Part shown: one piece after another, positions 6,567-11,645 of the stretch | Layout: each line of letters starts with the position of its first letter | Numbering within the stretch: position 1 is the first letter of the stretch | NCBI GenBank assembly: GCA_964590755.1 | Contig: CAZPYK010000051.1 | Span: forward strand, 1 to 11,645 | Length of the DNA: 11,645 bases | Reading direction: 5' to 3' | Source of the DNA: CAG-390 sp964590755 | GTDB lineage: Bacteria; Bacillota; Clostridia; Oscillospirales; CAG-272 | Program-made: the position numbers and the translations under genes | The notes under the pieces: generated by a model | The model's database searches: none | The model's input: the letters and a program-made list of their open reading frames with translations, nothing else | Told to the model about the DNA's origin: nothing

Positions 6567-8612
6567 TCAGTTGAATTTAAGTTCTATGGTTGTAAGTGTT
6601 GCTCCGAATTCATATTTGTCGCCGTTTTGCTTGAGCGAGCCGCTTGTTACTTCGTAGCCGACAAAGCTTTTGCCTTCATCGGGTACGGGGGTTATGACGA
6701 CTGCGCCGTTTTTGTCGACCGAAAGCTCTGCGTATCCTCCGTCGGTTTTTATCGTCAAGATGGTATCCGAGCTTGAGGTGCAAGACAGAGTGGCGCCGTT
6801 GTCACCTGCGATCACGATGTCGGAGTTGGCGCTCTTGTTGGCGGTGATCAAGATCTTCCGTTTATAGCTGTCACCGTATTTGCAGTTTGCCGTTTTGGCG
6901 TAGGGGATGGTAACTCCGTCGACTGTTGCGGAGACGGAATAGCTCTGTCCCTCGACGGTGTTGTTCTCGCAGATCAGACCGTATATATGCTGGAACACAA
7001 AGAATTGACCGTTGCCGCTGTAGCCCGCATCGACCGTGATCTTGTTGTTTGTGATCTTCAGATCGGTAATACGATTTTGCACGAGCTTATATCCGCGAGA
7101 GCGCTTCGGCGTTTCGGTGTACCAGTTTACGAACAGATCGTTAGTTTCGTACATTACGTCGGCACGGTAGTAATTTGATACAGCGCTTATTGCCTGCTTC
7201 ATTTTTGTTTTTTCGCCGAAGACGAACTCGTTGTTCTCGATAGTCGTGTTTATTGAGCCGATGCAGGCGTATTTTTTTGCATAATAGGCGGTCACGGAGG
7301 CGCCGCTGCTCGTTTTGGTCGTGATAGAGACATTGTTGTCCTTTAAGATGAGGCTTATCATGGCCGGCGAGGCCTCGGAGGAAAGGTTGTTGTCTCGGTC
7401 TGAAATAAAGGTGTTCCCGCTTATGATCACATCACTGTATGCGGGATATCTGATCGCCGCGCAACGCGGGTTGTCAAAGACGCAGTTTGTGATCTTGAGT
7501 CCGGTGACCGCAGAGGCATATGTTTGACCGTGGTGTCCGATGGCGAAGGTGGGGGCGTCATATTCGGAGCTCTTGCCGAAATAACAGCCGCTGATCTCAA
7601 CGTTCGAGCTGAGGAAAAATTCTCCAGCGTCGAATTTCGAGGCGGTGTTTTCGCCGCTTCCGATCGCTCCGGGGTGAGTCGACTCCACCTGTATGACCTC
7701 GGCAGTGGTATTATTGCCGGTATAGTTATAGCCGGCGAACATGCAATCGAGGATACGAACGTTGCTGCATCCGGTCACCTGTATGGCGTGATTGTTGGGG
7801 CAATCCTTGAGCACTACGTTTTGAAGCAGGACATTGTCGGCGCAACACCAGATGAAGCAGCGCGTCGTGCCGCGCATGTCGAGCATTCCTCCGGTTATCG
7901 AAAAGTTCGAGCAGCCGGTGCGACCGTAATCATGCCTTGTGTGGTTTATGAACATGTCCACACCGCCTGCGGCACGCAACACGGCAAAGTCGCCGCGTGA
8001 CAACGCGCTCATGGCGCCGGATTTTGCATATTCCTTTGTATAGTCCTTGAGCAAGCCCTCAAGCTTGAGATGGATGCCCTCCTTGAGCTGTATCTGCGAT
8101 ATCGTATATGTTCCGCGTGGGATATATACCGTGCCGCCGTTAGGCAGAGAATCTATCGCCGCTTGGATATATGTGGCGGCGTCAGCGTCTGTGGTCTTGA
8201 AATCTCTGACATTTACCGAATTTTCATCCGGAGTGTATTCTCCGCTGACGGTAATTCCATCGGCTGCGCTGCACACCACCGAAAGCTCAAAGTCTTCACC
8301 ATAGGTGTTCCTTACGGTCACGACCGTGCTCCCCGAGCCGGTGGCGGTAAGTGTCAGTTCGCGGTCGAATACGCGAGCCTCGACAACGGCGGCATCCTCG
8401 CTCTCGGCGGAAAACGGAGTGCAGCCGAGCACCTTATAGCCTGCGGTATATTCGGTTCCGATCAGACCGCTCAGATCCTCGGTGCTCACGGGAGGTTCGT
8501 CCGTCGTTATCGGTGCGGGTTCCGGTTCCTTTTGAACATCACACGCTGTGAGAAATGAAAGCAGGAGTATCGCTATCGTTGCGATCAATGATCGACATAT
8601 GTTTTTTTTCAT
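6567..8612 (-). CDS. Secreted right-handed beta-helix lipoprotein, pectate-lyase-like
   Basis: 681 residues from the ATG at 8612, which follows GGAAGGAAG. Residues 1-24 are a lipoprotein signal with lipobox LTAC and Cys24, so the protein should be anchored outside the membrane. A Pro/Glu/Thr-rich linker follows, then a small Ig-like segment (about 55-112). A pectate-lyase-3-type start (YIQAAIDSLPNGGTVYIPRG, 148-167) leads into a parallel beta-helix (about 168-585) with many Asn-rich turns such as ISGNTF, IENNEF, ITNNKI and CENNTV. The last 95 residues form a separate beta domain, perhaps of InlB-repeat type. Proteins of this fold are mostly polysaccharide lyases or glycoside hydrolases, but no catalytic set can be assigned, so a binding or epimerase role is possible. 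It is divergent from, and shares a promoter repeat with, the FAD oxidoreductase. Confidence 0.88.
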   Translation of the reverse strand: MKKNICRSLIATIAILLLSFLTACDVQKEPEPAPITTDEPPVSTEDLSGLIGTEYTAGYKVLGCTPFSAESEDAAVVEARVFDRELTLTATGSGSTVVTVRNTYGEDFELSVVCSAADGITVSGEYTPDENSVNVRDFKTTDADAATYIQAAIDSLPNGGTVYIPRGTYTISQIQLKEGIHLKLEGLLKDYTKEYAKSGAMSALSRGDFAVLRAAGGVDMFINHTRHDYGRTGCSNFSITGGMLDMRGTTRCFIWCCADNVLLQNVVLKDCPNNHAIQVTGCSNVRILDCMFAGYNYTGNNTTAEVIQVESTHPGAIGSGENTASKFDAGEFFLSSNVEISGCYFGKSSEYDAPTFAIGHHGQTYASAVTGLKITNCVFDNPRCAAIRYPAYSDVIISGNTFISDRDNNLSSEASPAMISLILKDNNVSITTKTSSGASVTAYYAKKYACIGSINTTIENNEFVFGEKTKMKQAISAVSNYYRADVMYETNDLFVNWYTETPKRSRGYKLVQNRITDLKITNNKITVDAGYSGNGQFFVFQHIYGLICENNTVEGQSYSVSATVDGVTIPYAKTANCKYGDSYKRKILITANKSANSDIVIAGDNGATLSCTSSSDTILTIKTDGGYAELSVDKNGAVVITPVPDEGKSFVGYEVTSGSLKQNGDKYEFGATLTTIELKFN

Positions 8613-8648
8613 GGCATTTAACGCTTCCTTCCGATAATTATATTGCCG

Positions 8649-8668
8649 ATGAGATAATTTTATCATTA
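8649..8668. promoter_or_regulatory. Divergent operator-like repeat, copy 1
   Basis: ATGAGATAATTTTATCATTA. It covers the -10 of the beta-helix promoter (8657-8662) and has an inner dyad GATAA/TTATC. It matches copy 2 at 8733-8752 at 17 of 20 positions in the same orientation, starting 84 bp away. A regulator binding here would block the leftward promoter. Confidence 0.55.
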
Positions 8669-8685
8669 TTAAAAGATTTTGTCAA
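8657..8685 (-). promoter_or_regulatory. Sigma-A promoter of the beta-helix lipoprotein gene
   Basis: On the minus strand TTGACA (8680-8685), a 17-bp spacer, then TAAAAT (8657-8662). The expected leader is about 38 nt. It is back to back with the rightward promoter, the two -35 boxes being 28 bp apart. Confidence 0.85.
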
Positions 8686-8692
8686 CAAGTCG

Positions 8693-8710
8693 AGCCGAAA
8701 AAGCCGAAAA
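8693..8710. repeat. Tandem 9-bp repeat between the divergent -35 boxes
   Basis: AGCCGAAAA occurs twice without a gap (8693-8701 and 8702-8710), midway between the two -35 elements. The position suits an activator or shared regulator, but two short copies could arise by chance. Confidence 0.45.
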
Positions 8711-8713
8711 TAC

Positions 8714-8742
8714 TTGACAATCGGCGGATTGTATGAGATAAT
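8714..8742 (+). promoter_or_regulatory. Sigma-A promoter of the FAD oxidoreductase gene
   Basis: TTGACA (8714-8719), a 17-bp spacer, then GATAAT (8737-8742). The spacer region contains a dyad, CAATC (8718-8722) and GATTG (8727-8731). The expected leader is about 42 nt and carries the 12-bp palindrome GCCGCATGCGGC (8764-8775) before the ribosome site. Confidence 0.85.
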
Positions 8743-8752
8743 AATATCATAA
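8733..8752. promoter_or_regulatory. Divergent operator-like repeat, copy 2
   Basis: ATGAGATAATAATATCATAA, covering the -10 (8737-8742) and the expected start site of the rightward promoter. It differs from copy 1 at three positions. A/T-rich dyads such as ATAATAAT/ATTATTAT (8738-8745, 8754-8761) extend around it. Confidence 0.55.
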
Positions 8753-8790
8753 CATTATTATTTGCCGCATGCGGCGAAACGGAGAAGAAG

Positions 8791-10635
8791 ATGCAACGTT
8801 ACGAAGAAAAGAGTTATGATTTTATAGTTGTCGGCGGAGGCATGGCGGGCTTGTGTGCCGCCATTACCGCGGCACGCCACGGAACCCGCACGGCTCTTGT
8901 GCATGCGCGTCCCGTGCTCGGAGGAAACGCCTCCAGCGAGATCAGAATACACATCTCCGGTGCGGATCAAAGTCTGAAGCAGCCCGACTATGCCGAGGGC
9001 GGTCTGCTTTACGAGCTTATGTCCGAGAACAAGGCGCACAACGATCATTTTAATTATTCCTATTGGGATACCGTGCTTTTTGAAAAGGCGAAGGCGGAAA
9101 AGCTCTTGGATGTTTATTTCAACACTGCGATGTATGATGTTGAATCGGACGGAGAGCGCATATCGGCGATCCGTTGCTTCCAGGAGACGACCGAGATGAG
9201 ATATCTCTTTCGCGCGCCGATATTTGCCGATTGCACCGGAAACGGAACGCTCGGATATTTCGCGGGCGCGGAATTCAAGCAGGGAAGCGAATCAAAATAC
9301 GAATACGGCGAGCCGCACGCTCCCGAGGAGCCCAATAACGACCGCATGGGCAACACCATACTCATGAAAGCGGTGAATATGGGGCACCCCGTGAAATTCA
9401 CCCCGCCCACGTTCGCGAAAAAGCTCACGGAGCATCAGTTGAGATATCGCGTACATTCAAAGACCATGAAGGTCGACGCGAGCATGGCTCCCGATCCCGA
9501 GGAGTGGCTGCGTCTTTCCGCTTGCAGCTGCGCGGCGGTCGATTACGGCTATTGGTGGCTCGAGCTTATGGGAGACGGCGATGATATAATTACGGATTAC
9601 GAGACCATTCGCGACGATCTTTACGCATATGCATACGGCATTTGGGATCACATCAAGAACGGCGGAGATCACGGCGCGGAGAATTACGCTCTGCAATGGG
9701 TCGGTGCGCTTCCCGGAATGCGCGAGAGCCGCAGACTCATGGGCGACTATGTGCTCAATGAGAGCAATGTGCTTGAGCACCGCATGTTTGATGATGCCGT
9801 CGCGTACGGTGGCTGGTGCGTCGATCTGCATGCGGCGCACGGCTTGCTGGATTTCGATCTGTTGCCCTCCGATTGCCACCATTTCCTCGGTGTCTATACC
9901 ATTCCTTACCGTTGCTATTATTCCAAAAACATAAAGAACCTTTATATGGCGGGGCGCGACATAAGCACATCGAAGCTCGGGCTTGCATCGACGCGCATAT
10001 TGGGCTGTTGTGCCATAGGCGGCGAGGCCGTGGGCAAGGCGGCGGCGCTCTGCCGCAAATACGGCTGTGAGCCGCGCGAGCTGGCACCTCACGTGGGAGA
10101 GCTTCAGCAGATGATACTTCGCGACGGCGGCTTTCTGCCCGGCTTTAAGAACACCGATCAAAAGGACCGCGCATTGCATGCCGCATCGGTCGTCGCAAGC
10201 TCCTTCGTTCCGGGCGGAGAGCCGGAGAATGTCATCAACGGCATATCTCGCAAGCTGGGCGAGGAGCAGAACGCGTGGATATCCGACGGCATCGGCGAGG
10301 ACGGCGAGACGCTGAGCATCAAGCTCGATTCGACCCATTGTGTGTCCGAGGCGGAGCTGACCTTTGATTCCAACTTTGCATATCCGATACGCGTTACGAT
10401 GTCGGCAAACCGTCAAGCACAGCAGCGCATAGGCGTGGCACCCGAGCTTGTGAGGGATTACGACATCATCCAAAAGAAGAACGGCGTTGAGCTCAATCGC
10501 ACCGAGGTGCGCGGAAACTATCAGCGTCATAACAAGGTCAAGCTTCCCGCTGTGTGGTGCGATGAGATAGAGATAAAGTTTATCGCCACCAACGGCGCCG
10601 ACAGCTTCAAGGTATACGAGGTCAGAGCTTATTGA
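8791..10635 (+). CDS. FAD-dependent oxidoreductase of the FAD_oxidored family
   Basis: 614 residues with no signal peptide, so cytoplasmic. The N-terminus is a dinucleotide-binding fold: DFIVVGGGMAGLCAA (10-24, GxGxxG at 15-20) and LGGNASSEIR (43-52). FADCTGNGTLGYFAGA (145-160) and LYMAGRDISTSKLGLAST (384-401), followed by GGEAVGKAAAL (410-420), are the other flavin-binding blocks of this family. The last 130 or so residues look like a beta-sandwich of F5/8 or discoidin type, an add-on in some family members. The ATG at 8791 follows GGAG by six bases. Members of this family often sit near polysaccharide-degrading enzymes and are sometimes labelled xanthan lyase without proof. The shared promoter repeat with the beta-helix lipoprotein suggests sugar or uronic-acid oxidation, but the substrate is unknown. 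Confidence 0.88.
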   Translation: MQRYEEKSYDFIVVGGGMAGLCAAITAARHGTRTALVHARPVLGGNASSEIRIHISGADQSLKQPDYAEGGLLYELMSENKAHNDHFNYSYWDTVLFEKAKAEKLLDVYFNTAMYDVESDGERISAIRCFQETTEMRYLFRAPIFADCTGNGTLGYFAGAEFKQGSESKYEYGEPHAPEEPNNDRMGNTILMKAVNMGHPVKFTPPTFAKKLTEHQLRYRVHSKTMKVDASMAPDPEEWLRLSACSCAAVDYGYWWLELMGDGDDIITDYETIRDDLYAYAYGIWDHIKNGGDHGAENYALQWVGALPGMRESRRLMGDYVLNESNVLEHRMFDDAVAYGGWCVDLHAAHGLLDFDLLPSDCHHFLGVYTIPYRCYYSKNIKNLYMAGRDISTSKLGLASTRILGCCAIGGEAVGKAAALCRKYGCEPRELAPHVGELQQMILRDGGFLPGFKNTDQKDRALHAASVVASSFVPGGEPENVINGISRKLGEEQNAWISDGIGEDGETLSIKLDSTHCVSEAELTFDSNFAYPIRVTMSANRQAQQRIGVAPELVRDYDIIQKKNGVELNRTEVRGNYQRHNKVKLPAVWCDEIEIKFIATNGADSFKVYEVRAY

Positions 10636-10673
10636 CGGTATTCGGAGAAGTTTGAGCTTTTTCGAAAAAAGTA

Positions 10674-10702
10674 TTGACAAGATCGGGTCTTTCCGATATA
10701 AT
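10674..10702 (+). promoter_or_regulatory. Consensus sigma-A promoter of the pnuC-like gene
   Basis: TTGACA (10674-10679), a 17-bp spacer, then TATAAT (10697-10702), both perfect. The spacer holds the inverted repeat ATCGG-GTCTTT-CCGAT (10682-10697), a possible operator. Transcription should start near 10709, leaving a leader of about 124 nt. It begins 38 bp after the FAD gene stop, with no terminator between. Confidence 0.9.
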
Positions 10703-10725
10703 CAATGCGAAATAATTAAATAAAA

Positions 10726-10808
10726 GCTGCCACCGGGTAGCGGATGCCGAGCATCCGATCACACATCGTTAGGTCTTGGAAGATGTGTCGATCGGGTGCT
10801 CGTTTTTT
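10726..10808 (+). promoter_or_regulatory. Leader attenuator with competing hairpins, riboswitch candidate
   Basis: Three structures can be drawn. P1: GCTGCC/GGTAGC with a 4-base loop (10726-10741). P2: GGATGC/GCATCC with loop CGA (10742-10756). Terminator: a 13-bp stem 10748-10760 with 10790-10802 (one G-U), a bulged C at 10789, a further 7 bp (10761-10767 with 10782-10788), a 14-base loop, then six T (10803-10808). P2 and the terminator both need bases 10748-10757, so they exclude each other. P2 would act as antiterminator. The ribosome site AAAGGAG (10818-10824) lies just after. I could not match it to the TPP, preQ1, NAD+ or purine riboswitch consensus from memory. It could also serve as the terminator of the FAD gene. 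Confidence 0.7.
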
Positions 10809-10832
10809 ATTACGATCAAAAGGAGTTATTCA

Positions 10833-11543
10833 ATGAAGAAAATGAAGAAAAAGAAAGCAATATTCGGTTATTTTACAAAAGGAGAGCTTGCGCTGTGGGG
10901 AATTTCGTCGGTGTTGATAACGGTGTCGTTTTTCATGTTTGACCGCGTGAGCTATCCGACGCTTGCCGCGTCACTGGTCGGGGTGACATCTTTGATATTC
11001 AATGCAAAGGGAAATCCCATAGGTCAGCTGCTGATGATCCTGTTCAGTCTTTTGTACGGCATTATTTCATATTCCTTTTCATATTACGGAGAAATGGCGA
11101 CATATCTCGGCATGACGGCTCCGATGGCGGTCGTGGCGTTGATAACATGGCTCAAAAATCCTTGCGAAGGCAAAAGATCCGAGGTCAAGGTCAATCGCAT
11201 AAGCGGAGCCGAGGTCTGTTTTATGTTCGGGCTGACCGCCGCGGTCACGGGAATATTCTATTTTATTTTGGAATATTTCGACACAGCCAACATTGTGCCG
11301 AGCACCATATCCGTCACGACCAGCTTCGTTTCGGTCTATCTCACTTTCAGGCGCAGTCCGTATTTTGCGCTGGGGTATGCGGCGAACGACGTGGTGCTCA
11401 TAGTATTGTGGACGCTGGCGGCATTGAAGGACAGCTCGTATATTTCGGTGATCGTTTGCTTTTCGGCGTTCCTTGTGAACGATATCTACGGTTTTATCAA
11501 CTGGCGCAGAATGGAAAAGCGGCAGTTGGCGGGGGCGCATTGA
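10833..11543 (+). CDS. pnuC: PnuC-family vitamin transporter, probably for nicotinamide riboside
   Basis: 236 residues from the ATG at 10833, preceded by AAAGGAG eight bases upstream; a longer in-frame reading begins inside the leader terminator and is unlikely. About seven hydrophobic helices (roughly 20-36, 42-56, 62-82, 90-107, 127-147, 155-171, 178-198, 203-219) match the SWEET-like PnuC fold. Family-type motifs include FNAKGNPIGQ (56-65), AANDVVLIVLW (183-193) and NDIYGFINWRRMEKRQ (216-231). PnuC proteins move nicotinamide riboside by facilitated diffusion, trapped by phosphorylation inside; relatives carry thiamine or riboflavin, so the substrate is open. It is a single-gene unit controlled by its own promoter and leader. 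No convincing terminator follows: CCCCGA/TCGGGG (11545-11576) lacks a T-tract. Confidence 0.88.
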   Translation: MKKMKKKKAIFGYFTKGELALWGISSVLITVSFFMFDRVSYPTLAASLVGVTSLIFNAKGNPIGQLLMILFSLLYGIISYSFSYYGEMATYLGMTAPMAVVALITWLKNPCEGKRSEVKVNRISGAEVCFMFGLTAAVTGIFYFILEYFDTANIVPSTISVTTSFVSVYLTFRRSPYFALGYAANDVVLIVLWTLAALKDSSYISVIVCFSAFLVNDIYGFINWRRMEKRQLAGAH

Positions 11544-11594
11544 ACCCCGAGCGACCCGGCTGCGGTATTTTCGGGGACAAAAATCGCACATTTT

Positions 11595-11645
11595 GGTAAG
11601 TTGCCAAAGTAAAATCCCCTTACCGTGAGGAAAAGAGGCAGTGCC
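11595..11645 (-). repeat. Right copy of 51-bp inverted repeat, cut by the window edge
   Basis: Reverse complement of 40-90 with one mismatch. The match starts 51 bp after the pnuC-like stop. The last bases (11642-11645, TGCC) fall exactly 40 bp after TGCC at 11602, so the second 19-nt motif seen in the left copy probably continues past the window. The GGTAAG...CTTACC dyad is at 11595-11600 and 11619-11624. Confidence 0.85.

Noticed and set aside
10657..10671. CTTTTTCGAAAAAAG as a terminator of the FAD gene
   Set aside because: It is a weak A/T palindrome with no loop and no following T-tract.
9457..10680. A 407-codon open frame on the minus strand
   Set aside because: It lies antisense inside the FAD oxidoreductase, whose flavin motifs are clear. 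Long antisense frames are expected from the codon bias here.
10744..10836. A 30-codon leader frame whose TGA overlaps the pnuC ATG
   Set aside because: It has no good ribosome site, it reads through the terminator hairpin, and an open frame of this length is likely by chance. It does not resemble an attenuator peptide with runs of a regulatory codon.
11545..11576. Terminator for the pnuC-like gene
   Set aside because: CCCCGA/TCGGGG is only six base pairs with a 20-base loop and no T-tract follows.

Overview
The window looks like part of the chromosome of an endospore-forming, Gram-positive Clostridia-type bacterium, probably an uncultured gut lineage (the habitat is inference). Support comes from a cotJ spore-coat operon, near-consensus sigma-A promoters with exact 17-bp spacers, GGAGG-type ribosome binding sites, intrinsic hairpin/T-tract terminators and a PnuC-type vitamin transporter with a structured leader. 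Base composition is moderate and no tRNA, rRNA, CRISPR array or transposase was found.

Layout. All genes from 182 to 8612 are on the minus strand; the two genes from 8791 to 11543 are on the plus strand. Reading left to right: (a) 1-181 holds an inverted-repeat copy and a plus-strand terminator. (b) 182-1451 is cotJC, cotJB and cotJA, transcribed leftward from a sigma-E-like promoter at 1550-1577, behind an unusually structured leader with a perfect 32-nt palindrome. (c) 1629-2195 is an unrecognised two-helix membrane protein with its own promoter. (d) 2354-6352 is a three-gene operon: a MarR-type regulator, then two overlapping ABC half-exporters. Motif asymmetry marks the pair as a heterodimer with one degenerate ATP site, and two 15-bp operator-like repeats sit on the promoter. 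(e) 6567-8612 is a secreted parallel beta-helix lipoprotein. (f) 8613-8790 is a divergent promoter region with a 20-bp element repeated over both -10 boxes. (g) 8791-10635 is an FAD-dependent oxidoreductase of the FAD_oxidored type. (h) 10674-10832 is a strong promoter and a leader with mutually exclusive hairpins, one a long intrinsic terminator, ahead of (i) a PnuC-family transporter at 10833-11543.

How the genes fit together. The MarR/ABC operon has the form of a self-regulated efflux system. The beta-helix lipoprotein and FAD oxidoreductase are probably one co-regulated unit because they share the divergent repeat, and its context suggests carbohydrate breakdown, though no substrate can be named. 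The PnuC leader looks like a ligand-responsive attenuator that I cannot assign to a known riboswitch class.

The two window ends carry a 51-bp sequence in inverted orientation (40-90 and 11595-11645, one mismatch), itself built on a 40-bp period. The most notable signals are these end repeats, the pnuC attenuator, the shared divergent operator and the cotJ leader palindrome. No complete new multi-gene defence or mobile system was recognised.
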